64,000 nucleotides of DNA from Tetrastigma voinierianum (taxonomy: Eukaryota; Streptophyta; Magnoliopsida; Vitales; Vitaceae), in the NCBI GenBank assembly GCA_016808115.1, contig JAEQBH010004426.1, positions 100,914-164,913 on the forward strand. The letters are read 5' to 3'. Shown here piece by piece: positions 1-9,184 of this stretch. Numbering within the stretch: the stretch's first letter is position 1; each line of letters begins with the position of its first letter. Below the pieces are notes generated by a model. It worked only from the letters and a program-made list of their open reading frames with translations, ran no database searches and was not told where the DNA came from. The translations under genes and the position numbers were made by a program.

Positions 1-84
1 CTCATCTGCTTTGTGTTGAAGGAGAGGCTGTCGATGGGGAGGCAGATCTGTTTGGGGGGTGCAGTGGAGGGCTCGTCGATGCGT
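1..84 (-). repeat. Edge of a ~97-bp tandem array (inverted copy)
   Basis: The first bases read, in reverse complement, as the same unit that fills about 9.2-12.1 kb: CTTCAACACAAAG next to GACGAGCC and GAGCTC blocks. A further hybrid copy (GAGCTCGTGCA followed by TTGAAGG) runs into the adjacent 109-bp array near positions 89-119. The array therefore probably continues off the left edge of the window, in the orientation opposite to the large array on the right. The match is by eye over about one unit. Confidence 0.6.
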
Positions 85-670
85 AGATGGAGCTCGTGCA
101 TGTTGAAGGCGCTCGTCGTAGCGTGGCGGCGGGGCTCGTGGCGGTGGCCTTGGTGGCGTTCCGACCCGAAATGGGTTGTCACGACTCATTTAAGAGCGTG
201 ACTGTGTTGAGTAGATCACCTCGTCGGAGCGGCAGGGCTCATGGAGAGGTGGCCTTGGTGGCGTTCGGCCCGAAATGGGTTGATCACGACTCGTTTAGGC
301 GGCGTGGCACGTGTTAGGTAGATCACCTCGTCGAGGAGCGAACGGGGGCTCATGGCGCGGTGGCCTTGGTGGCGGTCAGAGCCGAAATGAGTTGATCGAC
401 TCGTTTAGGCGGCGTGGCTGTGTTGAGTAGATCACCTGCATTCGAGTGAGCAGCGGGCTCAATAGTGCGGTGGCCTTGGTGCGCGTTCAATGAAATGGGT
501 TGACTCGGCTCGTTTAGGCGGCGCTGGCTGTGTTAAGTAGATCACCTGACCGGAGTGAACAGCGAGGCTCATGGCGCGGTGGCCCGCGAGGTGGCCGTTC
601 CCGTGAAATGGGTTGTCCAGGCTCGTTTGGGCGTGGCTGTCTTGCGGTGGATCCACCTCGTCAAAGTGAA
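85..670 (+). repeat. 109-bp tandem array, about 5 copies
   Basis: The words GTAGATCACC, GTGGCCTTGGTGGCG, CGAAATGGGTTG and CTCGTTTAGGCGG recur in fixed order. GTAGATCACC starts at 211, 318, 427 and 537, and a diverged copy (GTGGATCCACC) at 647, so the period is 107-110 bp. The same unit occurs in reverse complement at about 8.77-9.18 kb. It lies 3' of the integrase of the minus-strand gypsy element, the place where Tat-lineage elements are known to carry variable tandem repeats. Short ORFs across it are by-products of the repeat. Confidence 0.85.
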
Positions 671-1600
671 GCCGATTGGACGAGTTAGTCAACATTGCGC
701 TAATAGGAGGAGCTGTCATTGTGACGGTTGGGCGAGGCTTCGTCGATTGTGAAGCTGGTGGGTAGGCTGCCCGTGCGAGTTATTGGTGGTTCCCGCGTGG
801 GGAGGCGGCCGTATGAAGGCGCTTTTATGAGAGGTGCCATTCCGTGTGTCCCTCGGTTATTGAAAAAGTGCGACAGCACTAACTTGTCGATGGGGAATTT
901 GGAGCGGTTTGCACGTACCTCCGGATGCTTTCTCACATAAATAGGGGTTCTGTTTAGCCCCACGTACATTCACGGCTTTTGAAGGTTTACACTTTCCATC
1001 TTTGGCGGATGAAGTTTGTAGAAGATGGATGCTTGATGTTCATTGCCTTAGTTGGGGTTCTTAAACAGACAGCTTTTTTTGAATTTCTCAGAGTGTGGGA
1101 GTTATGTTTTCTAAAGTTCCCCGCTTTATGGGGTGTGTTTTTCCCCAGCTCTCATTTGGAGGCCAGATCTGGGGTGGGGTTGGTCGTCCTTGCCCCTCAC
1201 TCCTTGTTCTCTTTTCTTTTCTCCCTCTCTCCCTGCTATACCTCTCCTCTTTCCTTTTTTCTTCTTCTGTCTCCAGCGCTTTTCTCATCACAACCTTCTT
1301 TCTCTCTCCTCTGTCCCCGTCTTTTCTCCTCTTCTCCTCCTTCTTGTCTTCTTTCCCCTTTTTGTTTTTTTTTTTTTTTTTTTGAGATACAGCTTGTGCT
1401 TGAGTATCGCGAGGAATTGCTTATCTTGTATGCTTTTCAAGACACAGCGGATTGTAATTGAATATGATTCATTTGGAATAAGGGACTTTTATTTCATGTA
1501 GATTTTCTCGTTATTGTATGTTTCTTTACATGTCGGACTGTTTGAGATACTAGATTGCCGGCGATGTGTGACTAGATCCGTGATACATGCAGTTTTGTTG
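671..1600. other. Non-coding stretch with TATA-like motif and pyrimidine tract
   Basis: No gene is recognised. A TATA-like ACATAAATAGGGG stands at about 935-947 on the + strand, followed by a T- and CT-rich leader. About 1200-1383 is almost pure pyrimidine and ends in 19 consecutive Ts (1365-1383). Read on the minus strand this is a long purine tract 3' of the integrase, so it could be related to a polypurine tract or 3' LTR of the left gypsy element. Clear LTR ends were not found. The ORFs of 96-160 aa over the tract are low-complexity artefacts. Confidence 0.4.
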
Positions 1601-1639
1601 AATCAATGCCTATTGATACGAGCCAACCCAGGTTGCTCA

Positions 1640-2640
1640 CGTTCTTGTATGTTGTAGGGTTTCCCTCTTGGTTTGGGCTCATGGTTGCTGGTGCGGCAGG
1701 CTCGGTTGTATATGAGACCTTCGGGATGGACCCTGGTTTCCCATGCGTTGGATTCTTCCTTCTTTGTGACTTTTTAAGATGGAAATCGATGTAACCTGAC
1801 TTGACTCTGCGGTTGTAAATGCCAGGTACGTTTTTCCTTTGTGGTACCCTTCTATGCCGTATTGAACATGTCCGTTTTTCATCGAGTTCAAATTCGAGAA
1901 GCGGGGGCCTCGATCATTTGCTCACTCAGTGCTAACTCGACTCTAGGAGATTTTATTCCAACCTCAGTAGAGTCTTTGCCATGAACACAAAATTCAGAAC
2001 CGTCAGGTCTCCCGAGTTGCCGACCATGTGTCTGTAAATGTGGTACCTCGGGAGGTATTAGGCCCGACCCCGCTTTGAGATCCTCGGCTTGGTTTTCAAT
2101 GTAGCGAGGGTTACGATGGTGACTTCGGCTTGTCCGTTTGATTGTGGGTGGTACGGTGACGAATAGTAATTTTAATCCCAGGCTCGGCACAAAAATCCCA
2201 ATTTAGCGTTATCAGCGTCTTCAGTTATACGAGACCGAGAACCGGGATGCCGTCTATCATAATTCTGCGCCATACAGTTGCGTATCTTACGCTCTGTGAT
2301 TGTGGCTAAGGGCTGGCTGTTACTTAGTGAAATAATCTACCGCGACGATTATAAATTTACATTGGCCTTTGCCAATGGGCGAAACGATATGTCTTATTTC
2401 TTTGGAAGGAGCGGGCGGTGATTGATGTCGAGAGAGGCTGGCTGGGAGGCGTGATATTTTAAGCGTGTTCTGGCCAGAGTGCATCTGCGACGGGTTGGTA
2501 GCATCTTTGAGCATTGTGGGCGATAATGTGCACCTCAAAAACAAACCAATATTAAGGCTCCAATGGTTCCCACATATGCTGTGATGCACTTCTCTTGTAC
2601 GTATTCAGTGTCTTCTCCGTGATACATTTTAGGAAGGGTG
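1640..2640 (-). pseudogene. Integrase domain of the minus-strand gypsy element
   Basis: Minus-strand translations contain KGQCKFIIVAVDYFTK at about 2320-2370, the start of the integrase catalytic core in this family. PYHPQSNGQAEVT lies near 2115-2155, the conserved core end; the window has a lysine-rich alternative in another frame. The integrase would insert retrotransposon cDNA into the host genome. The frame changes repeatedly and stops interrupt the region between the two motifs, so this is a broken copy. The zinc-binding N-terminus, expected near 2.5-2.65 kb, is hardly recognisable. Confidence 0.75.
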
Positions 2641-2739
2641 TAGAGAATCCTAAACATGAGGCTTATTTGTGATTGATAAGCACAGCGGATCTCGCTCTTA
2701 TCTTTCTTTGGCTTCCTTTGGGTCGTTTGGTAAGGTTAG

Positions 2740-3570
2740 ATCTCTGCTAATGGCAACCCCAGTAGGGTCCATCCGAGTTTGAGGTGCGGACCCAGTGGGG
2801 CGGCTTCGCGTACTTGCGAGAATTCGATGGAGGGCTCACCGGGGAGGTATTGAGTAGTGCTGATCCCCCGATGTCTTCCTGGGCGTAGCCGGTTGCGAAA
2901 AGCGTCGGCACGGGCATTCTGGATTCTAGGGACATCACCGTCTGACCCGTCTGAGCTTTTAAATGAAGTCACGGACTTCGAGGATATAGGATCATCTTCT
3001 CCCCTTTGGCCTCGTATGTGTCTTGATGCAGTCGACCACCGGTTGGGAATCGGCCCATGGATCAGGCGATCGACCTCTGCAGATGATGAGATTGGGAGGG
3101 CTGCTTGTACGGCCTCGTGTCGGCCTCGTTGTTGGAGGCGTCGAACGAGCACAGTGCGTGCTCGTATACATATCCTACGGTGAAATTCGAGGATTAAGCA
3201 CCGCCCGGCTTCCTTGCGCATTTGAGGCTCCATCCACAGAAAGCTTCCACATGTGAAGGTCGTCCCTTGATTGGGCGGGCTCGACAAGCTCTACTGGGGC
3301 GAATTCCATGATGAAATCGGCTAGGACCTGTCCTTTCATGGCTGTTTTTGGCCTGTACCGGATGTCGAATTCGCTCAGTTCTATGGCCCATTTCATCAAC
3401 CTCCCCGAGACCTCTGGTTTATGCAATACCTGCTTCATGGGGTATTCGGTCGGGACTTCTATGGTGTGAGCCTGGAAATAAGGACGAAAGTTTCATTGAG
3501 TCGCGGAAGCTAGTATTAATTTTTCCATTTTGGATACACTCTCCTCGGCTCCCTCGGGGGCTCGGTACGA
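2740..3570 (-). pseudogene. RNase H plus second (archaeal-type) RNase H of the gypsy element
   Basis: The minus-strand frame at 3175-3438 reads PMKQVLHKPEVSGRLMKWAI followed by ELSEFDIRYRPKTAMKGQVL, the end of the retroviral RNase H and its connection. It then reads WKLSVDGASNAQGS, the start of the extra RNase H typical of Tat elements. Just upstream, in another frame, KLRPYFQAHTI-type sequence is visible near 3450-3490. Below 3.1 kb the second RNase H continues in broken frames, ending with residues that resemble ENAHADALSRLA near 2.9 kb. These enzymes degrade the RNA template during reverse transcription. Confidence 0.8.
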
Positions 3571-4480
3571 TGAGTGACGGGTGTATCCGCTCTTTGTCTC
3601 GACGAGCTGCGCTAGTTGAAAGTGTCTTGCCCAGGCCTGATATGGGAGTTCTCCTTTGCTCCGGGCTCACTAGAATGGTGCGTGAGCTCGAGTATGTTTT
3701 CGGATTCTGGCCTTCTTCATTTCTCATCCACATTCTGAAAACTTTCTTGAAACTTGGAAGAAAGATCGGCATTTAATCACTGCCTGGACACGAATCGACT
3801 TAGAGGCTGCGATCCTCCACTTAATCGTTGTGCCCTTCCTTTACTGTCCCAGATGGCGTGGCATGTCGAAGCGATGCTTTATTTTATCGGTTGCTTCAAT
3901 TATGGTTGTGAGCCAGAGAATTTTCAATGACAGCAAGGCTGACCATTGGATTGACTTCATGTTATAATCCTTAGGATCACGGAACGTCTCGGTGAAGCGA
4001 TGGATTAATTTGTGCGGATTTACCCGGCATGTCGTCATGTGGCAACTACCTCCATCGTTGTACCTACTCATTTACGAAACATCCGGTTCACACTAACTAA
4101 CTGGCCAGTTGCCCTGCATTTTTGAGCTGAATGGCATTACCCGATATGATGGGTCCCACGTAACGTTGACGAATGGCGTCTTCTCTGGTCAGCTGGGGTC
4201 CGTGCTCTAGTTACTCTTGGAGAAAAGCGATCCGTAAAAGTAGGAGCTCGTGGCTTTCTTTGTGGCATCTGTGGAGGCCGATCAGAAGTAAGGGAAGCGT
4301 CCTTTAGGCGTGCTTTGTTTATATCGGTGAGAATCAATCTGATGCATGTTGCCATTTTGCTTTCTTGGCCAGGCACAACATTGTGACAGCTCTGGATATT
4401 CCACCTCCTGATTACTTACCTTGGAGGGGCTTTCCCGACTTCTTCATTGATGGCCTTTTGTCTCACAGTGCGAAATTTCT
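3570..4480 (-). pseudogene. Reverse transcriptase of the minus-strand gypsy element
   Basis: The minus strand at 4137-4376 reads KMATCIRLILTDINKARLKD, a degraded form of the gypsy RT segment usually read as NGKWRMCVDFTDLNKACPKD. A second, better preserved copy of that segment lies on the plus strand at 8.7 kb. Downstream, fragments such as LPFF and KARIRK-like blocks near 3.7 kb fit the thumb and connection. The catalytic YVDD box could not be located with confidence. Multiple frameshifts make it non-functional. Confidence 0.7.
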
Positions 4481-4879
4481 GTAGCCTGTAGGCGAAAGAT
4501 GGGTGTTTAGTTTATGAGCGATAATGGCTGCGGGGTCGATACCGCTACCAATGTCGGCCTTGCTTCCATGCGAAGATGTCACTGATACACATCTTAAAAG
4601 CGGGTGAGGAGGCCTTTGAGGCCTTCTGTTAATTTGGAGCCGATATGGCGAAGAGATGCTGCAGGTGCGTCATCGATGTTCACGAGTTCGACTCTTGAGC
4701 TCAGTGAGGTAAGACACTTCATCGCAATATCAAATACCCATTACTTACGTTGTCGACCGTTTGTTCCATAGAGGCGGTGTAACGTTCTTATACTCATTTG
4801 ATCCTCTCGAGCGAATCCGACACCGTTCTTGTCGAGGAATTTGATTACAGGTGATATGCGAGGATGGCTTTTGCTCCCG

Positions 4880-5230
4880 CGTTGAGAGGGCTTTGCCCGG
4901 CAACATGTTATAGGGCGCGGGGCGTCCATGAGAAATCTTGCTTTATCGTTGTTGCTTAGTAGGGGCTCCCAAAGTTATAGGTTGGATGCGATCACAATGG
5001 TAGCACCTTTTCTCCACTGCACACGAAAACCCACGGAGATGGGTATTGCGAGTTCTACTTTTCTCTCGATTCCCATTTTGTCCCGGCGAAGCCTTAAAAT
5101 GATGTAGGTCGAGCTCCGTTGTCTACTAGGACCCCGATGGACCGTTGTGTTTGCCTGATTACCCACGGATTACTGGAGTGGGTCGTCATGGGGAGTCAGC
5201 GACACTTTATTGTCTGATCGGAGAATGTGA
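4880..5230 (-). pseudogene. Aspartic protease region of the minus-strand gypsy element
   Basis: On the minus strand, PHDDPL is followed by a degraded VGNQANTTVHR and a remnant of the LVDNGSS active site (5.1-5.25 kb). A KVELAIPISVGF-type block follows. The plus-strand partner element at about 7.84-8.05 kb shows the same order, TVHR...GSSADIIF then VPISVGFGEKVLP, which supports the identification. The aspartate of the active site is obscured by frameshifts in this copy. Its role would be to cleave the Gag-Pol polyprotein. Confidence 0.6.
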
Positions 5231-5289
5231 TGGTGGTGTCGCTAAACTACAGTGCCCAAATCTGGCCCCACACCTCCCAAATGTCTGTT

Positions 5290-5960
5290 TGATCTTATGT
5301 CTTCAACGCTGAGTGGGCCTTCGGGCGAACTGGTCTCCCCTCAGTGAAATCCCGGATCACGTGGATTTCCCAGGGGTTCTTGATCTTGGAGTCGTCTGTC
5401 ACGGCGAGGCGGTGGTGGGCGGTGGCCGAGGGCTGGTTGCAGTTGCGGCTTTGAGATTGACTCCGTGATATAAACGCCGTGAATATCATGTTGTATCGGA
5501 TGCCTCCCCTCTCTGCCACCGATTGAATCACAGGTTGTCAGGTGCGATGTCCATAGTCCACTGTGGAACTCATGATACTGTGATGTTATCTCGGCGGCGG
5601 GATTTAACTTCTCTACGTTAGCCATCTTAGGAGGCTACTCGTTTCGTACCTCGTGTAGAACTTGCGACAAGCGAATTTGATTGATTAGGAGGTGACGGCT
5701 GCCGGCGATGACGTCGTCGTCTCTCGGGCGGGTGACCAGACTGAGGGCGGTCCACAAGGTTCCTTTGTCTTTTAGGGGATCGTTCTGCTCTGCCCTGGAG
5801 ATTTCCTGCAGTCGCCACGCCTCTTGGGGGCTCGAATCCACCGTCGCTTCTCCGTCGTCTTTTGTCCTTGCTAGCGGAAGAGCTCCTTCTTTGACGGGGA
5901 GGGCCTCCTCTCCCGTTTATGTATTTTCCGCTTTAGCGAGACACCACGACCATGTTAAGG
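5290..5960 (-). pseudogene. gag C-terminal part (nucleocapsid) of the minus-strand gypsy element
   Basis: Minus-strand reading from about 5940 gives LAKAENT.TGEEAL, the end of the capsid domain. Next comes LLINQIRLSQVLHEVRNE at about 5640-5690, then YHEFHSGLWTSHLTTCDSI at about 5520-5580. The last block is a damaged CCHC knuckle (expected YC..H...GH.T.DC). The N-terminal half of gag is missing because the sequence switches to the opposite-strand element near 5.95 kb. The plus-strand copy supplies the corresponding capsid region at 6.7-7.2 kb. Confidence 0.75.
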
Positions 5961-6104
5961 CGGTGGCGCGCACCAGTTGATGGTAGCATTGCGATGTCCA
6001 GCTCCGGTAAGCGATCCGGCATTCGCCGGTTTGGCCTCCCGACATTTCCAGCTCGACCAACGTGTCGCTCCGGCCCGATTCCGGTTGAAAAAGGCATCAT
6101 CGGT

Positions 6105-6113
6105 TGGCGCCGT
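6105..6113 (+). promoter_or_regulatory. Primer-binding site (tRNA-Asp-like) of the plus-strand gypsy element
   Basis: TGGCGCCGT at this position, followed by GCGTAGGA, resembles the complement of the 3' end of plant tRNA-Asp, a primer used by many Ty3/gypsy elements. It stands about 100 bases before gag-like sequence, which is the right place. A LTR end (CATCA) could lie five bases upstream. Only about 150 bases separate this from the head-to-head junction, so the 5' LTR would be truncated. Confidence 0.45.
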
Positions 6114-6179
6114 GCGTAGGAGCGGCGATTCGCTCATAATATAAGCGATTTCGATTCGCGATGAGTATCGACCGCGGAA

Positions 6180-7480
6180 CACAGCGGGAACAGCTAATCC
6201 TACAAGGATGCAGACCCGCCGGGGAGATGCGGGCAGCCCGAGCCACCGAGGCAATGGCTTGATCGAGGCAATCTGGCGAGGTAGCGGCCTCAGCCTCGTC
6301 GACGGCAGCGATAGAGGAAATAGAACAACTCACCGGACAAATCTGACACCCCAGAAGGCGACGGATTCGGGAAGGACCGCAATGTTCCTCCACACGAGGG
6401 CAACACGGCTATAGTAATCCAGAATATGTGCAGAGGCGGAATCTAGTCAAGCCGGCGGGAGCCCTGGCTCAGCCTGTAGAGAAAGAGGATCGGCGATCTG
6501 AGGAGGACGGCGAGGACACGGAACCCTGACATCCCTCCCGACCACGGGAGAGCGAACATGGGAGCGGCGGTTTAGGGACCTCAGCGAGAGCTTAAGCGCG
6601 TGAAGGAAGTAGTTAAAGGCGCGGCCCGGATGCTTATGGATACCTTGAGTACAAGCCAAGCAGAATCACCTTTCACCCTGAGGTCTTTGTGCTACCAGCT
6701 CCCGGCCCAATTCGGGATGCCTCATTTAGAAGCATTCGATGGCGACGGAATCCGATAGATCATCTCGGCCTATAGAATCGGATGGGGTGCATGGGTATCC
6801 GGACCTGTCGGTGCGAGCGTTAGCCCGCCTGCCAAAAGGCGGTATGGCTGGTTCCAGCCGAATCCCCTGCTGGCGTTTCTTCATTCGAGTTATCGATCGC
6901 GTTCGTCTCCCATTTCATCGGGGCTAGGACATACAGGAAGGCCGTACCATCATTAACCATCGAAGCAGGGGAACACGGGAAAATTTGAAGTCATACGTAC
7001 AGTGGTTTAATCTTAGGAGTCCCGAAGATAGATGTACTTGACGAAAAATTCGGCATCCCGCGGCCTTCATTGCGCGGGGTTGGGGAGTGCGATCCAGACG
7101 TGTTTTCTATCTCAAAGAACCCTCGGCTAACACATGGCACAGGTTCCTTCATGAGGAAAAATAAATAAACGGAGAGGAGGCCCTCTGATCGAAGGAGAGC
7201 TCTTCGGCCGCGAGGCAGGCAGCGGAAGCGGCGGGGGCGGAGCCGAGAGAGCGAGAGCGACCGGAGGAAATCTCGAGGGCGAGCGAGGCGATCCCTAAGG
7301 CAAGGAACCTTAGGAATTGCTTTGGGTAGATCACCGCCCGAACTGACGACGCTACTCGTAGCGGCGCTTCACTCCTTGCTGACCTCGAGTGCCATGAGTT
7401 ACACATGAGGAGTGAAATGACGAGTTCTAAGATGCGGCGCGGGAGAAGTGAAATCGGCGCCGGAGATAACACACAGTATT
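6180..7480 (+). pseudogene. gag (leader and capsid) of the plus-strand gypsy element
   Basis: The frames carry the Tat gag order. A charged N-terminal region with RRFRDL and VKEVVKG lies near 6.56-6.63 kb. QLPAQFGMPHLEAFDGDG follows at about 6.69-6.74 kb, then AYRIGWG and LPKGGMAG around 6.76-6.85 kb. SHFIGARTYRK-like sequence is at about 6.91-6.94 kb and the FSISKNP block near 7.10 kb. The frame shifts several times, so no full-length Gag is encoded. Gag would form the cytoplasmic virus-like particle. Confidence 0.7.
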
Positions 7481-7559
7481 GCAGTTCCACGGGGTATGGA
7501 CGCCATACGGACAGGCTGTATTCAATTGAGGAGAGATAGAGTATCGATGCGGTAGCGGA

Positions 7560-8060
7560 TATCTACGGTGTTTCATATCGCCAGGAGGTCGATCCTGAAA
7601 GCGGAACCGGAGCCGGGCCGACTTCGGCCACCACCGCCTCGTCGGGCCCGGCTGACCCGACGTCGTGACCCACAGGGAAATCCACGTGATCTCGGGGTTC
7701 TTCGGAGGGGAGAATCAAGTTCGGCTCGAAAGGCCCACTTGCGCAGCATAAGATCGACGGGCGTAGAGTGCGGTCGGTATCTAAAATGCCGAGTCGACAC
7801 CATCCGTTCTCAGGCTGAGCTTGGAAGGGTGTCGGCACCCCCGTGGCGACCAGCTAGTGTCAGGTACCGTTGTGGCGAACCTGACGGTCCATCGGGTCTA
7901 GTAGGCCGGCGGGAGCTCGGCCGACATCATTTTCTGCGTCGGCTTTTCGTGAAAATGGGGTGGGAGAGAAGCTAGAACACAATCGTACCGATCTCAGTGG
8001 GTTTCGGAGAAAAGGTGTTACCATCGATCGATCCAACCTGCGCTAACCTCGGGGGAGCCC
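7560..8060 (+). pseudogene. gag-pol linker and protease region, plus-strand gypsy element
   Basis: The longest frame (7568-7975) is not a separate gene. It contains arginine/proline-rich linker, then GNPRDLGV and KAHLRS, matching the inverted copy at 5.3-5.4 kb. In another frame ANLTVHRV, then GSSADIIF at about 7.92 kb, mark the protease active-site region, with the catalytic LVD residues replaced by stops. VPISVGFGEKVLP follows at about 8.0 kb. Confidence 0.6.
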
Positions 8061-8529
8061 CCTACCGTCAAAGTAGTCTACACGCCAAAGAAGATTTCTC
8101 ATGCTGACGCCCACAAATTTATGCAATACGCACGCCGGGCGTGCCCTCCTCAACGCGGGAGCAAAAGCCATCCCTCAAGATATCACCCGTAATCAGCTCC
8201 CGACAAGAACGGTGTTTGATTCGCCGAGGGAGAGATCACCGAAGTTGGCACGAGAATGCTACACCGCCCTATGAAACAAAAACTACGACAATGTAAGCAC
8301 GGGTGAGCTTGATACGCTGATGAAGTGGTCGACGCGGCCAGCCCTCAAGAGCCGGAACCGCAACATCGATGACCCACCCAGCATCTCGCCTATATCGCGC
8401 TTCCACCAACGGCGCTTCGGCGCCACCCGCTTTTAAGACGTAATGTGATTACCTTCTCGTGATGGAAGGGGTCGATAATGGGTGGTATCGACCCTCGCAG
8501 CTCATCGCCATTATAAACTAAACGACCCA

Positions 8530-8765
8530 TCTTTCAAGCTTCATAAGGTGTTTGGCAGAAATTTCGCAGACCGTAGAGACAAGTGCCATCAATGAAGAAG
8601 TCGAAAGCCTCCAAGCGTGGGCAATCGTGGAGGTGGGAATATCCGCAGTGGTCGTCAATGTTGTGCTCATTAAGAAAGCAAATGGGCAAATGGCGACTGT
8701 GATTGGATTTCACCGACATATAAACAAAGCATGCCCAAAGGACGCTACCTGGACGACCCATCGTA
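8530..8765 (+). pseudogene. Start of reverse transcriptase, plus-strand gypsy element
   Basis: The frame 8552-8881 reads INEEVESLQAW, VVVNVVLIKKANGQMATVI and INKACPKDATW. This is the N-terminal RT motif of gypsy elements (family pattern: EEV..LL..., LANVV.VKK.NGKWR, DFTDLNKACPKD). After about 8765 the sequence passes into the inverted 109-bp array, so the remaining fingers, palm and catalytic box are absent. The end of the ORF is repeat-derived. Confidence 0.8.
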
Positions 8766-8769
8766 GATG

Positions 8770-9180
8770 CCACAATGCCACGCCGCCTAAACGAAGTCGA
8801 TCAACCTTATTTCGTCGAACGCCACTAAGGCCACCGCGCCATGAGCCCCGCTGCCACCGAACAGGGATTTATCGAAGATAGGCGCCATCGCCGCCAAACG
8901 AGTCGGGACCAACTTTACTTCGCCGAACGCCACCGCGCCACCGCGCCATGAGCCCTCGCTTGCTCGCTTCCGACAGGTGATTCACTAACACAGCCACGCT
9001 TCTAAACGCAGTCGATCAACCCGCCATTTCGGGCCGGAACGCCACCAAGGCCACTCTCCATGAGCCCTGCCGCTTCCTCGACGAGGTGATCTACTCAACA
9101 CCAGCCACGCCGCCTAATGAGTCGATCAACCATTTCGCTGGAACGCCACTCAAGGCCACCGCGCCATGAGCCCTCGCATT
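8770..9180 (-). repeat. 109-bp tandem array, inverted copy
   Basis: In reverse complement this carries the same words as the array at 85-670: CGCCACCAAGGCCAC, CCGCGCCATGAGCCC, CAACC.CCATTTCG and AGGTGATC.AC. AGGTGA starts at 8975 and 9084, a period of 109 bp. About 3.5 copies are present. It joins RT sequence on the left and the ~97-bp array on the right, mirroring the order at the left edge of the window. Confidence 0.85.
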
Positions 9181-9184
9181 TTCG

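Larger units (their letters stand above)
1600..5960 (-). mobile_element. Ty3/gypsy (Tat-type) retrotransposon, degenerate, minus strand
   Basis: Read on the minus strand, the domains occur in the order gag zinc knuckle, protease, reverse transcriptase, RNase H, a second (archaeal-type) RNase H and integrase. That order, and the second RNase H beginning WKLSVDGASNAQGS, are characteristic of the Tat/Ogre lineage of Ty3/gypsy. Every domain is crossed by stops and frameshifts, so no autonomous element remains. The 109-bp and ~97-bp arrays lie on its 3' side (lower coordinates). The upstream end of gag stops near 5.95 kb, where a homologous element begins on the opposite strand. Confidence 0.85.
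5960..8770 (+). mobile_element. Ty3/gypsy (Tat-type) retrotransposon, 5' half, plus strand
   Basis: A primer-binding-site-like sequence, the gag N-terminus, capsid, protease and beginning of RT follow each other on the + strand. The gag-protease part is homologous to the minus-strand element to its left. For example, GNPRDLGV and ARKAHLRS at 7.67-7.75 kb match the minus-strand NPWEIHVI and PKAHSA at 5.3-5.4 kb. RT ends abruptly near 8.77 kb and is followed directly by the inverted 109-bp array. The rest of pol and any 3' LTR next to it were therefore lost in an internal deletion. Confidence 0.75.

Noticed and set aside
979..1501. ORFs of 96-160 aa rich in S, F, L
   Set aside because: Produced by a pyrimidine-rich tract and a poly-T run; no domain and overlapping frames.
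7568..7975. 135-aa plus-strand ORF rich in arginine
   Set aside because: It is the gag-protease linker of the plus-strand gypsy element, shown by homology to the inverted copy at 5.3-5.5 kb.
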